Shown: positions 54,171 to 63,530 of the stretch, piece after piece
Numbering within the stretch: the stretch's first letter is position 1
Layout of the letters: each line of letters begins with the position of its first letter
NCBI RefSeq assembly: GCF_017948265.1
Contig: NZ_CP072852.1
Span: 4,216,001-4,280,000 of the forward strand
Reading direction: 5' to 3'
DNA: 64,000 nucleotides
From: Rhodoferax sp. PAMC 29310
Lineage (GTDB): Bacteria > Pseudomonadota > Gammaproteobacteria > Burkholderiales > Burkholderiaceae_C
Made by a program: the position numbers and the translations under genes
Notes under the pieces: model-generated
What the model saw: the letters and a program-made list of their open reading frames with translations, nothing else
Databases searched by the model: none
Told to the model about the DNA's origin: nothing

Positions 54171-56447
54171 TCAGTCCAGGTCCTGGCGGAAGGCCAAGAA
54201 GTCATCGCCCCAGGCGTTGACGTCGTATTCCTGCACACGCTCGATGAGGGCGTTCATGCGGAAGCGGCTTTCCCGCTCGTTCAGGTTCAACCCGGTAATC
54301 AGGCTTTGAATCATGCTATTTTCGTCATAGGGGTTGGTCAGCAAGGCGCCTTTAAGTTCGACGGCGGCACCGGCAAACTCCGACAGCACCAGCACGCCCG
54401 AGGTCTTCGAAGCTGCTTTGGCAGACACATATTCCTTGCACACCAAGTTCAGGCCGTCGCGCAGCGGGGTGATCCAGGCTAGGTCTGATGCCATGTAAAA
54501 AGCCACCAACTCGGCAAAGGGCAGGGGGCGGTAAAAGTAGCGCACTGGCGTCCAGCCCATCTGAGAGAAGCGGCCATTGATGCGGCCAATCACCTGGTCC
54601 ACCTTGTCACGCGTTTTGGCGTAAATCTCCATGCCGGGCGCCGCCGGTGTGACGATGTTGAGCATGACGACTTTGTCATGCCACTCGGGGTGGGTTTCCA
54701 GAAACTTCTCGTAGGCCAGCATCTTTTCGATCGGCCCCTTAACGTAGTCCAGCCGCTCCACGGACAACACGAGTTTTCTGCCCTGGGCCTCGGCCAGCAG
54801 ACTGTCGCGCAGTTTAAGGGTTTCAGGCGCATCGGCAATGGCTTTGATGTTGGCGTTGTCAATGCCGACCGGGTGAGCGCCCACACGGACGATGCCATAA
54901 GGAGTTTGGATTTTCCGGGCCATCTCTTCTACGCCCAGCGCACAGCCGTGGGTAAGGTAGGTGGGCGCACAAAACTCGGTTTCCAGCACCTGGGTGGAAA
55001 CGTTGGAGCGGACCACGTCGATGAAGTTTTCGACATAGCGTGGAATATGAAAGCCCACGTAGTCGCACTTCAGCAAGCTGGCCACGATGTAGCCGCGCCA
55101 CGGCAAGATGTTGAAGATGTCGGCGCTGGGGAATGCGGTGTGGTGGAAGAATGCAATCTTCAAGTCGGGACGCAGGTCGCGCAGGTAGGCCGGGGTCATC
55201 CACAAGTTGTAGTCATGAATCCACACCGTGGCACCCGGCGCGGCCACGGCGGCGGTGCGCTGGGCAAACAGGCGGTTGATTTCACAAAAATGCTTCCAAT
55301 GGCTTTCCTGAAATTTCGCCCGCTCAGGGAAAGAGAAGATGATCGGCCAGAAAGCTTCCTTTGAAAACTGCTTGTAGAAAATGTTGACATCGTTGGCCGT
55401 CAGGGCCACGCGGCTGGCCAACAAGTTGGGGTACTTCTTGGCATCGACCGCCACATCGACATCGAAGTCATCAGGGTTGCGGCTGTCGCGCTGTGACCAA
55501 GCCACCCAGGCGCCTTTTTTGCCACCGGCAAACAAGCCCAAGAGGGTGGGCAGAATGCCGTTTGGGCTTTTGGGCTGCTGGCGCACGTAGCTTTTGCCAG
55601 TTTTGACCTCGTCAAAGGGTTGGCGATGGTAAACAATGACCAACTCGGCTGAGCCATGAATGACGGGCAGTTGCTCGGCGCTCGCGCCGAAGCCTTTGTT
55701 GAAGCCGTGGTAGTCCATGGCTTCCAGAATGCCGGCTGGGCCAGTGGCTTTAGCTTGGTAAATTTCATGTGCACTGCCGGGGGTTGCTTCCAGAATCACC
55801 GCTTCTTTGAGTGCCGGTTCGCCATTGCCTACCACTACGCCGCGGTAGCCGGTTTGCATCAAGGAGAGATCGTTCAAGGTGTCGCCCGCGACCAGTACTT
55901 TCTCTTCCGGCAAGCCTTCAGAACGCAGCAGTTGGGTCAAGCTGTGGCCTTTGGAGACGCCCAGAGGTAGAAAGTCAAGGTAACGGTTAGCCGAGGTCAA
56001 TACGGCCAAGCCGAGGTTTTTGGCGATGATTTTGATGCCGGGCAGGATGGCGGTGTTCTCGTAATAAAAAGAGCAGCGGCGCTCCTGAGGCACCTCTTGC
56101 AAAACCAGTCCTTTGAGTCCGGCGGTACGGCTCAGCACCGCCTCACGTCCAGGCCATTTGTCGGCAATCTCGTTTTGAAGCGGCATAACTGAGCTGTAAT
56201 TGTCGCCATGTCGCTTCAAAACAGTAGCGCCTACGTCGGCAATGATGTAGTCGGGCCTGGGGAGAGTGGAGTCGTCCAGAAGAGAGACGATGCTCTCAAA
56301 GCCACGCCCTGTCACGTAAATGAGAACAACCTTTTCGCGGTTGTCCTTGATGATCTTGTAAAGCTCAGAGGCCGTTTCGTTCAGATCAGGTGACAGGTAG
56401 GTGCCGTCGAGATCCGTGGCTAAAACCATTTCTATTTTTGCAGTCAT
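54171..56447 (-). CDS. ggpPS: bifunctional glucosylglycerol-phosphate phosphatase/synthase (GgpPS type)
   Basis: A 758-residue fusion. Residues about 1-270 are a HAD phosphatase of the sucrose-phosphatase-like group (LATDLDGTYLSP, VYVTGRGFE-like region, VAGDTLNDLSLM). Residues about 285-755 are a GT20 glycosyltransferase related to trehalose-6-phosphate synthase. It starts with LVIVYHRQPFDEV and KSPNGILPTL instead of the trehalose synthase N-terminus, and keeps VWIHDYNLWMTPAYL, SVERLDYVKGP and PLRDGLNLVCKEYV. This layout is that of GgpPS, which makes the compatible solute glucosylglycerol from ADP-glucose and glycerol 3-phosphate. A GGAGG precedes the start. A trehalose-related role is less likely. 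It is divergent from dnaE2. Confidence 0.8.
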   Translation of the reverse strand: MTAKIEMVLATDLDGTYLSPDLNETASELYKIIKDNREKVVLIYVTGRGFESIVSLLDDSTLPRPDYIIADVGATVLKRHGDNYSSVMPLQNEIADKWPGREAVLSRTAGLKGLVLQEVPQERRCSFYYENTAILPGIKIIAKNLGLAVLTSANRYLDFLPLGVSKGHSLTQLLRSEGLPEEKVLVAGDTLNDLSLMQTGYRGVVVGNGEPALKEAVILEATPGSAHEIYQAKATGPAGILEAMDYHGFNKGFGASAEQLPVIHGSAELVIVYHRQPFDEVKTGKSYVRQQPKSPNGILPTLLGLFAGGKKGAWVAWSQRDSRNPDDFDVDVAVDAKKYPNLLASRVALTANDVNIFYKQFSKEAFWPIIFSFPERAKFQESHWKHFCEINRLFAQRTAAVAAPGATVWIHDYNLWMTPAYLRDLRPDLKIAFFHHTAFPSADIFNILPWRGYIVASLLKCDYVGFHIPRYVENFIDVVRSNVSTQVLETEFCAPTYLTHGCALGVEEMARKIQTPYGIVRVGAHPVGIDNANIKAIADAPETLKLRDSLLAEAQGRKLVLSVERLDYVKGPIEKMLAYEKFLETHPEWHDKVVMLNIVTPAAPGMEIYAKTRDKVDQVIGRINGRFSQMGWTPVRYFYRPLPFAELVAFYMASDLAWITPLRDGLNLVCKEYVSAKAASKTSGVLVLSEFAGAAVELKGALLTNPYDENSMIQSLITGLNLNERESRFRMNALIERVQEYDVNAWGDDFLAFRQDLD

Positions 56448-56866
56448 TTATTTTTATCCTCCATGGGCGCATTTCAAAAAGTTGGACTCGCTCCATCCCG
56501 GTCATGCCATCTGCCGTGTGGTGTCGGTGTTTATCAGGGGTGGCTAGTTAGCCGGTCGCGTTGATGGCCGGGCATCGATGTCACAAGCCTGATCGACCTT
56601 GTTTGATGACATCGGAAATCATATCCAATTCAGGTTGATTTGAATTGGCATCAGAATGAATTGTGTTGACTGCAAATTAAGGTAGTTGCAGCAACAAAAC
56701 AAGTTGACCTTACGATTTTATATACATTTTGTCAAATGCAATTAATCCGTGTGACGTCTTGTTATCAAGCGCATAAAAAGGTTGGACTGATTAACAACGG
56801 GTGAACTTGCAAGTTGTCGCATCCTATTTATACTGTTGTTTTAAACAGTATTTAGGTTAAGTCACT
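56448..56866 (+). other. 419-base divergent control region of ggpPS and dnaE2
   Basis: Rather AT-rich, no gene. Holds the LexA box of dnaE2 near its right end and presumably a salt-responsive promoter for ggpPS on the other strand, though I could not pick a convincing promoter by eye. Confidence 0.6.
56833..56848 (+). promoter_or_regulatory. LexA box (SOS operator) upstream of dnaE2
   Basis: CTG-N10-CAG (CTGTTGTTTTAAACAG) flanked by TA and TA, 18 bases before the dnaE2 ATG. It is very similar to the box before imuA (CTGATGTTTTATACAG), so the two separated mutasome units can be co-induced. Confidence 0.88.
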
Positions 56867-59800
56867 ATGCATGACTCCGTGCCCGATTACGCTGAACTGC
56901 ACTGCCTGAGTAACTTCAGCTTTCAGCGTGGTGCGTCGCACCCCGAGGAGTTGGTGGCGCGTGCCCATGCGCTGGGTTACCGCGCTTTGGCTCTCACCGA
57001 CGAGTGTTCGGTGGCCGGTGTGGTGCGGGCGCACCTGGAGGCCAAAAAGTGCGGCTTGAAACTGTTGCTGGGGGCTGAGTTTGCGCTGGACGAGGGCGGC
57101 GGCTTGGTGGCCCTGGCGCATGACTTGAAGGGTTGGGGCGATTTGTGCGAGTTCATCACGGCGGCGCGCCGTGCTGCACCCAAAGGCCGTTACACGGTGT
57201 CTCGCGCGAAGAGTGACTTTGCGCTGCTGGCGGGTTGTGAAATCATTCTGTTGCCACCGATTGCTATTCATTTTGAAGCGCTCTACGCATTCTGCACAAA
57301 GGCCAGAGGCCTGTTTGGCACTCAACTTTGGTTGGCGCTGACTTTGCAGCACCAGCCAGGCGATGCACTATGGCAGCACGCGTTGAGCCGTGTCTCTGAG
57401 CTGGCTGGTGTGCCGATGGTGGTGGCCGGCGGTGTGCTCATGCATGTGCGTTCGCGCAAGCCTTTGCAAGACGTGATCACCGCCGTGCGTTTGGGGCGCC
57501 CGGTGGCTGAGGGCGGTTTTGGTTTGCAGCCTAATGCCGAAGCGCATTTGCGCTCGCGCCAGCGGCTGGCGAAGCTCTACCCGCCCGAGTGGCTGGCCAA
57601 CACCTTGACCGTGGCATCGCGCTGTCACTTCAGCCTGGACGAGTTGCGCTACCAGTACCCCATGGAAACCGTTCTGCCCGGCCTCACGCCCTCTCAAACG
57701 CTGCGCCAGTTCACTTATGAGGGCGCCAGCCAGCGCTACCCACAGGGTTTGCCAGCCCCGGTTCAGCAGCAGCTGGAGCATGAGCTGGCGCTGATTGCCG
57801 AACTCCAGTACGAGATGTATTTCTTGACCGTACATGACTTGGTTGCCTTCGCCCGTGCCCGCCACATCTTGTGCCAAGGGCGGGGTTCGGCAGCGAATTC
57901 TGCCGTGTGTTACTGCCTGGGCGTGACCGAGGTGGACCCCTCTTGCATGAACATGCTTTTTGAGCGCTTCATCAGCCGGGAGCGCAACGAGCCGCCGGAC
58001 ATCGATGTGGACTTTGAACACCAGCGGCGCGAAGAGGTGATCCAGTATATCTATGCCAAATACGGGCGCGAGCGGGCCGCGCTAACGGCCACCGTCATCA
58101 GCTACCGGCCCCGCAGTGCCTTGCGAGACGTGGGGCGGGCCATGGGCATCGACGAGGTGCTCATCACGGCCTTGGCCAAAGAGCATCCCGGCATGTACAA
58201 CCGCGAGGTGCTGGCCGAGCGGCTGACCGCGGCACTGGTGCGTCTGGGGCCTGACTACCCGGCGCCTGACACCGATGCGGTTGAGCGCTGGTTGAACCTG
58301 AGTCGCCAGATTCAGGGCTTTCCGCGCCACCTGAGTCAGCACGTGGGCGGTTTTGTGCTCACGCAGGGCCGACTCACCCGCTTGGTGCCGGTGGAGAACG
58401 CGGCCATGCCGGAGCGCTCCATCATCCAGTGGGACAAGGACGATCTGGACGCCATGGGCCTGCTCAAGGTGGATGTGCTGGCGCTGGGCATGCTGAGCGC
58501 CATTCGACGCTGCCTGGACCTCATTAGTGCGCAGCGCGGCTACGACTTTCAAATGCAGGACATCCCGGCGGAAGACTCGGCCACCTACGACATGATTTGT
58601 CGGGCTGACACCGTGGGGGTATTTCAGATTGAGAGCCGCGCGCAGATGAGCATGCTGCCACGCCTCAAACCCCGCTGCTTTTACGACCTCGTGGTACAGG
58701 TTGCCATCGTGCGCCCCGGCCCGATTCAGGGTGGCATGGTGCACCCGTATCTGAAGGCGAGAGAGCAGCCCGACCAGGTGGTTTACGCCAGCGAGGCGTT
58801 GAAGGAAGCCCTGAAGCGCACCCTGGGTGTGCCCATTTTTCAGGAGCAGGTGATGCAGATCGCCATGCTGGCGGCGGGTTTCAGCGCGGGCGAGTCCGAC
58901 AGCCTGCGTCGCTCCATGGCCGCCTGGAAGCGCAAGGGCGGTGTGCACAAGTTCTATGACCGACTGGTGGGCGGCATGGTGGAGCGGGGCTACACGCAAG
59001 AATTTGCCGAGAACATATTCAAACAGATTGAGGGCTTTGGCGAATACGGTTTTCCCGAAAGCCACGCGGCCAGCTTTGCTCTGTTGGTGTACGTGAGCTG
59101 CTGGCTCAAGCACCACGAACCCGCCATTTTCCTTACGGGCCTGCTCAATAGCCAGCCGCTGGGCTTTTACAGTCCCTCTCAGCTGACGCAAGACGCGCAA
59201 CGCCACGGCGTGAAAGTAAGGGCGGTGGATGTGATGCGCAGCGAGTGGGACTGTACTTTGGAAGAAGACGAAGGCCAGTTTCCATGGGCGGTGCGCCTGG
59301 GTTTTCGGCAGGTGAGTGGGCTGTCAAAAAATCCGGCACAACGCATCGTCACTGCCCGCGCCCATGCGCCTTTCACCAGCACCGAAGACCTGGCCCTGCG
59401 CGCCGAGTTAGACCGGGGCGACCTGAATGCGCTGGCCGCCGCCGATGCGCTGGCGGCGCTGTCCGGCCACCGCCGCCAGCAGGTGTGGGACGCGTCCGCC
59501 CTGAAGCCGCCGCCGCCGCTGCTGCAAAGCGTGCCAGTCGATGAAGAGTTTCTGGTGTTGCCACCCGCCAACGAGGGCCAAGAGGTGCTGTTTGACTATG
59601 CTTCGTTAGGACTCACTTTAAGGTCCCATCCCTTGTCCCTTCTGCGTGAGCAGCTATCAAAACAGAAGCTGATGACAGCGGCCCAGTTACACGACCTGCC
59701 CGATGGCCGCTTGGTGCGCGCCTGCGGCATCGTGGTCATGCGCCAGCGCCCGCAAACCGCCAAGGGCGTGACCTTTGTGACGCTCGAAGATGAGACGGGC

Positions 59801-60001
59801 TGCATCAACGTGATTGTGTGGAAGTCGCTGCAAGAGCGCCAGCGCCCTGAACTGATGCGCTCCCGCCTGATGGCTGTTTACGGCGTGTGGCAACGCGACT
59901 TGGAGTCCGGTGGCCAAGTCCGCCACCTGATCGCCGGCCACCTGAAAGACCTGACCCCTTTGTTAGGCGGCTTGGCAACGCAGAGCAGGGAGTTTCATTG
60001 A
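56867..60001 (+). CDS. dnaE2: error-prone DNA polymerase DnaE2 (ImuC)
   Basis: A 1044-residue C-family polymerase of normal DnaE2 length. It has the PHP domain at the N-terminus (AELHCLSNFSFQRGASHPEEL, ALTDECSVAGVVRAH), the palm with the catalytic PDIDVDFEHQRREEV, ALRDVGRAMG, the fingers region, and the C-terminal OB-type domain (CGIVVMRQRPQTAKGVTFVTLEDETG). It performs translesion synthesis with ImuA and ImuB. Here it is not linked to imuAB but has its own LexA box. A copy of the dispersed repeat is read in frame at 57258-57318. Confidence 0.95.
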   Translation: MHDSVPDYAELHCLSNFSFQRGASHPEELVARAHALGYRALALTDECSVAGVVRAHLEAKKCGLKLLLGAEFALDEGGGLVALAHDLKGWGDLCEFITAARRAAPKGRYTVSRAKSDFALLAGCEIILLPPIAIHFEALYAFCTKARGLFGTQLWLALTLQHQPGDALWQHALSRVSELAGVPMVVAGGVLMHVRSRKPLQDVITAVRLGRPVAEGGFGLQPNAEAHLRSRQRLAKLYPPEWLANTLTVASRCHFSLDELRYQYPMETVLPGLTPSQTLRQFTYEGASQRYPQGLPAPVQQQLEHELALIAELQYEMYFLTVHDLVAFARARHILCQGRGSAANSAVCYCLGVTEVDPSCMNMLFERFISRERNEPPDIDVDFEHQRREEVIQYIYAKYGRERAALTATVISYRPRSALRDVGRAMGIDEVLITALAKEHPGMYNREVLAERLTAALVRLGPDYPAPDTDAVERWLNLSRQIQGFPRHLSQHVGGFVLTQGRLTRLVPVENAAMPERSIIQWDKDDLDAMGLLKVDVLALGMLSAIRRCLDLISAQRGYDFQMQDIPAEDSATYDMICRADTVGVFQIESRAQMSMLPRLKPRCFYDLVVQVAIVRPGPIQGGMVHPYLKAREQPDQVVYASEALKEALKRTLGVPIFQEQVMQIAMLAAGFSAGESDSLRRSMAAWKRKGGVHKFYDRLVGGMVERGYTQEFAENIFKQIEGFGEYGFPESHAASFALLVYVSCWLKHHEPAIFLTGLLNSQPLGFYSPSQLTQDAQRHGVKVRAVDVMRSEWDCTLEEDEGQFPWAVRLGFRQVSGLSKNPAQRIVTARAHAPFTSTEDLALRAELDRGDLNALAAADALAALSGHRRQQVWDASALKPPPPLLQSVPVDEEFLVLPPANEGQEVLFDYASLGLTLRSHPLSLLREQLSKQKLMTAAQLHDLPDGRLVRACGIVVMRQRPQTAKGVTFVTLEDETGCINVIVWKSLQERQRPELMRSRLMAVYGVWQRDLESGGQVRHLIAGHLKDLTPLLGGLATQSREFH
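57258..57318 (+). repeat. dispersed repeat copy inside dnaE2
   Basis: CGATTGCTATTCATTTTGA followed by GCGCTCTACGCA and GGCCAGAGGCCTG. It shares ATTGCTATTCA and AGAGGCC, in order, with the intergenic copy at 30363. It encodes about 20 residues of the PHP domain region (IAIHFEALYAFCTKARGLFG). Confidence 0.5.
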
Positions 60002-60152
60002 GCGCACTTTCAATCTCTCAGAATAACGGCGGTGTCGAAATACATTACAAAAGAATAAAATTTTTTTGGTGAGTAAGCTCAGGAGAGAGACCGCTGTATG
60101 ACTCTGATTTTCCAAAGTCGTCAACATGAATGAGAGCCTGTAAACGAACGAA

Positions 60153-60176
60153 GCCGGCGACCCAAAGGGTGCCGGC
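60153..60176 (-). terminator. hairpin downstream of the PEP-CTERM VWA gene
   Basis: GCCGGC-G-ACCC-AAA-GGGT-GCCGGC forms a stem with one bulged base, 25 bases after the stop of the minus-strand gene. The following bases are only moderately T-rich, so terminator strength is uncertain. Confidence 0.55.
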
Positions 60177-60201
60177 CTCGCCTTGGTTGTCCAGCAATGG
60201 C

Positions 60202-60981
60202 TTATGAATTCCGACGCCGACGCCGACGCATGCCAACCAGGCCGGCAAGCGCCAAGCCGACGAGTGCCAATGAGCCCGGTTCCGGAGTCTTGTTAGTGAT
60301 CTCGGTAACCAGTTTCCGCTCGACAGCGGCGCTGAAATCAGAAAAACTGTTTGCAGCTAGGGTAAACGCCCCTGCTCCGCCTTGAACATTGGACTGGTAG
60401 TACGAAAGCAGCCCGCTCTCACCCAAAATGGGCAATCCGTTGATGGCATTTACGCCCGCAGCCAGTGCAATATCGCGCCCACACCTCGCATTGGCAATAG
60501 TATTGCAGCCGCTCGTGTCGTTGTCTGCGCCATCACCGGAAACGTCCATCACCAGCCGCAAACCTTCGTAGCCATTGTTGCCGAACAGGCCGGAACCGAA
60601 AATCATCGCGTCCTGAATCGCTGTCCTACCCGTGAAGGCGCGAGTCGAATTATTGATCGCGGTGGCGAACGATTGGGCGCTGGCTACACTGTTGATCATG
60701 CTCCAGCCAACACGCTGCGACTGCTGATTGTTGCCTGACCACTCGACAAAGGTCACAGCAATCGCGCCAAGCTGGCTGCCCAAGATTGCATTTTGAACTG
60801 CTGCGCTGTTGAACGCATTGACGTAGCCAGTTTTTTGCAAACCGAACTCCGTGCTGTCGACCGACCCCGAAACGTCAACTAACAACACCAATTCCAACCC
60901 TACCGGAACTGCATGGGCGGAAGGCAGGTAAGCCGCACCAACCAATGCAGCAACGGCAATAGCTTTGAATAACTTTTTCAT
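60202..60981 (-). CDS. DUF1194/VWA domain protein with PEP-CTERM sorting signal
   Basis: A 259-residue exported protein: a signal peptide (cut near SAHAV), a von Willebrand A domain with an intact MIDAS motif (LVDVSGSVDS, later TGRTAIQDAM and DVSGDGADN), and a C-terminal PEP-CTERM tripartite signal (TPEPGSLALVGLALAGLVGM followed by an arginine cluster). The tail suggests handling by an exosortase, whose gene is not seen in the window. The function is presumably extracellular adhesion or metal-dependent binding; it is not known. Confidence 0.85.
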   Translation of the reverse strand: MKKLFKAIAVAALVGAAYLPSAHAVPVGLELVLLVDVSGSVDSTEFGLQKTGYVNAFNSAAVQNAILGSQLGAIAVTFVEWSGNNQQSQRVGWSMINSVASAQSFATAINNSTRAFTGRTAIQDAMIFGSGLFGNNGYEGLRLVMDVSGDGADNDTSGCNTIANARCGRDIALAAGVNAINGLPILGESGLLSYYQSNVQGGAGAFTLAANSFSDFSAAVERKLVTEITNKTPEPGSLALVGLALAGLVGMRRRRRRNS

Positions 60982-61498
60982 GACATCTCCTCTTACGTTA
61001 TTAACTTAGACGGTCAAGCTATCGCTTCTTAGCAGGATCCATGCCATGTTATTCATTCCTTTTCAAGTGATTGAATTTAAAGAACTTTGTTACAAAGAAG
61101 CCATCTACCGTGACCTAAAGCAGTCGTCACTTGTAATGATTTTCGACACCTAACATCCTTGGCGGCGGGCTCCGAGGTCATGGACGGGTTTTCCTGCGTT
61201 GGATTCATGGGCAAGTCCATCAACTGGCCTGATTTCAACAGCCGTTGACGCCCAAGATGGCTCTGCCAACTCAGCCTCCGCTAAGTCAACATTGAAGGCG
61301 CTCGGTGTAGTCAGTCAGTCAATCGATCTTGGTGAATTCACGAAATTCTTTGGTTGAATCAGTCCATCAATAGCAGCACGATCAGCTATTTGCTGATGAC
61401 CTCGGGTCGTAGCAACGTTGGCGGTGGAGTCAGTGGCTCCATTTTTGGCGCCTATGCGAATGGCATTCATGCTTTTGTGGGTGTCGGCAGTGGCTTGT
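60982..61498 (+). other. 517 bases without a supported gene
   Basis: A Gly/Ser-rich frame around 61354-61536 reads like an exported low-complexity protein fragment but has no start signal or family match and extends into the 3' end of the acyltransferase gene on the other strand. I treat the stretch as non-coding or eroded. Confidence 0.45.
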
Positions 61499-62137
61499 CT
61501 AGTCTGCGTGAAATTGATCCGCGTTCTTGCCTTTGAAGGGCGCGTAAAAGGCCTTGATGGTGATCATGTCAGCGTCAATGTCGCCAGTGGGCTGAAAGAC
61601 CGGGCCCAAGCCGCCTCGCTTTTGGCCGTAATCCAAAAAAGCCATCACGATGGGGACTTGGGCGCCGACCGCAATGTGATAGAAGCCGGTTTTCCAGCAG
61701 TGGGCTTTGCTGCGGCTGCCCTCGGGCGCCACGGTGAGTTGCAGCCGGCCGGACGCGGCCTTGATGGCCGCCACAGACGCTGCGACCAGGTTATTCGACT
61801 TCTCTCTGTGCACGGGCAAGCCACCTAGCCACATCATCAGACCCCGAAACGGGGGCTTGAATAAATCCTCTTTTCCCATCCAGTACAGATCGAGCCGCAA
61901 TACAAAAGCGACCATCAGGGTGTAGGGCAGGTCCCAGTTGCTGGTGTGGGGCGCAGCAATGAACACGCTTTTCTCCGCACCCGGCGGCAAGCGGCCTTCC
62001 ACCTTCCAGCCAGCGAGTTTCAGAATTCCGATGGAAAGCGCGCGCAAGACGGTGTTGACGATGGGGGTGGAAAAGATGGTGCGGTGCATGTAAGTGAGCT
62101 TGGCAATAGTGTCCCGACGTGGGCTTGACCGCTCCAT
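61499..62137 (-). CDS. lysophospholipid acyltransferase (PlsC family)
   Basis: A 212-residue acyltransferase with the catalytic HX4D in AAPHTSNWDLPYT, the FKPPFRGLMMWLGGLPVHRE block and TVAPEGSRSKAH. These match 1-acyl-glycerol-3-phosphate acyltransferase-like proteins of the short, soluble type. The ATG at 62137 has GGAAGG just upstream; a later ATG at 62089 would leave a shorter but possible product. Confidence 0.8.
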   Translation of the reverse strand: MERSSPRRDTIAKLTYMHRTIFSTPIVNTVLRALSIGILKLAGWKVEGRLPPGAEKSVFIAAPHTSNWDLPYTLMVAFVLRLDLYWMGKEDLFKPPFRGLMMWLGGLPVHREKSNNLVAASVAAIKAASGRLQLTVAPEGSRSKAHCWKTGFYHIAVGAQVPIVMAFLDYGQKRGGLGPVFQPTGDIDADMITIKAFYAPFKGKNADQFHAD

Positions 62138-62333
62138 GGGCCTTCCAATAGAGCGCTGGATTATCTCGCAGCCTTGAAACCGGTCCCACGCCAGCTTGGC
62201 CGACTGCTTGCGCACCCGTCGGCCAGCCTTCAAAGGCGAGCCCCGCCAAACCACCTATGATCCCGGTCACTTAAAAGACCATCTATGACTGCCATGTTGA
62301 CGCCGCCGTGTACGACCCCCATGAAAAGAATCC

Positions 62334-63518
62334 ATGTTTGATGCTGTTGATGCCGCGATCCATCGCTCTGTTTTTGAGCGTTGGGTGGTGGGACTGGTGG
62401 TCTGTTTGGTACTGGTCGTCTGGGATGTAAGTCAGCGGGATCAGCCTCCTTCCGAGGCGCGGGCCGCCTGGGTCGTTCCCCAAGAGATGTCAGACACCAA
62501 GGCCTGGGTCAACGATGGTCAGGGCTTGATTCCCATGCCCGCCAACACGCCGGCTGCGCATGCCAGCAGCCTGGTGGCCATGCCCAAGGGAAGCTCATCT
62601 GTACTTAGCGCCTTCTGGTTTGCAGGTGCCCGTGAAAGTGCGCCCGATGTTCAGATCGTAGCCTCCCAATTTGATCGCGCGACCCGGCAATGGAGTGAAG
62701 CCACTTTCGTCGTGAACCGGGATGACATGGCAGCCCAACTCGGCTTTGGAGTGCGACGTCTGGGCAATCCTGTGGTTTGGGCGGACGCGCAAGGGCGGAT
62801 TCATTTGTTTGTGGTTGCGACCGGGCTGGGGGGCTGGGCGGCGGCGCGCATTGTGCATCTGCGCCAGCGTGACCCTTTGTCTGACTTGGATATCAAGGCG
62901 TTTGAAGTTCTGCGTCCGCTGCCTTTGTCTTGGCTATGGAATACCAGCTTTTTGGTTCGTGCCGCGCCGATGGCTTTGCAGGACGGCGGCATGGTGCTGC
63001 CGGTACATTTTGAGTTGGGCATTAAATACCCGGTGGCCTTGCGCTTTGACGCCAGTGGCGACTTTCAGGGCATGGTTCGCATGTCACGTCGTACCCATGT
63101 CTTGCAACCCACCCTGTTGCCCATGAGCGATGTGCACTGGTTGGCCCTGATGCGCGACCAGCGGCCCAATGGCAAGGTGACAGCCGTTGAAACGCGGGAC
63201 GGCGGGCGCTCTTGGGTGGATTTACCGGATCTGCATCTTGACAATCCTGATGCCTCTGTGGCTGGGCTGGCCGTGGCGCCGGGGCAGATGTTTCTGGCGC
63301 ACAACTCGTCGCCGCATTCCCGCACAACACTGGACCTCAGTCGGTCATCCAGTGGGGTGAGCTGGACGCTGATGCAACGTCTGGCACATGGTGAGACGCC
63401 GGCTGAATTTTCGTACCCCGCTGTCACTTGGGCGGAGGGTCATCTCTGGACCAGCTACACCGACCGGCGCCAGCAGATTGCCTGGCAACGCTTTGCCAAG
63501 CCAAAGACTTCACCTTAA
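62334..63518 (+). CDS. sialidase-like (BNR repeat) protein, membrane anchored
   Basis: A 394-residue protein: one N-terminal membrane helix (WVVGLVVCLVLVVWDV), then a six-bladed propeller-like body with BNR/Asp-box-like stretches (ETRDGGRSWVDLP, SSSGVSWTLMQRL). It looks like the sialidase/neuraminidase-like family, which in many environmental bacteria accompanies polysaccharide or envelope genes; true sialidase activity is uncertain. It is followed 12 bases later by a membrane protein gene, likely in the same operon. Confidence 0.72.
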   Translation: MFDAVDAAIHRSVFERWVVGLVVCLVLVVWDVSQRDQPPSEARAAWVVPQEMSDTKAWVNDGQGLIPMPANTPAAHASSLVAMPKGSSSVLSAFWFAGARESAPDVQIVASQFDRATRQWSEATFVVNRDDMAAQLGFGVRRLGNPVVWADAQGRIHLFVVATGLGGWAAARIVHLRQRDPLSDLDIKAFEVLRPLPLSWLWNTSFLVRAAPMALQDGGMVLPVHFELGIKYPVALRFDASGDFQGMVRMSRRTHVLQPTLLPMSDVHWLALMRDQRPNGKVTAVETRDGGRSWVDLPDLHLDNPDASVAGLAVAPGQMFLAHNSSPHSRTTLDLSRSSSGVSWTLMQRLAHGETPAEFSYPAVTWAEGHLWTSYTDRRQQIAWQRFAKPKTSP

Positions 63519-63530
63519 GCGGTTTTGTGC

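Noticed and set aside
52963..54309. 448-codon plus-strand frame across the photolyase remnant and following DNA
   Set aside because: Only a small part matches the photolyase copy, and that part is split over two frames; the rest is composition-driven.
58082..59206. 374-codon antisense open frame within dnaE2
   Set aside because: It is a by-product of GC-biased codons on the coding strand; its His/Gln/Val-rich product matches nothing.
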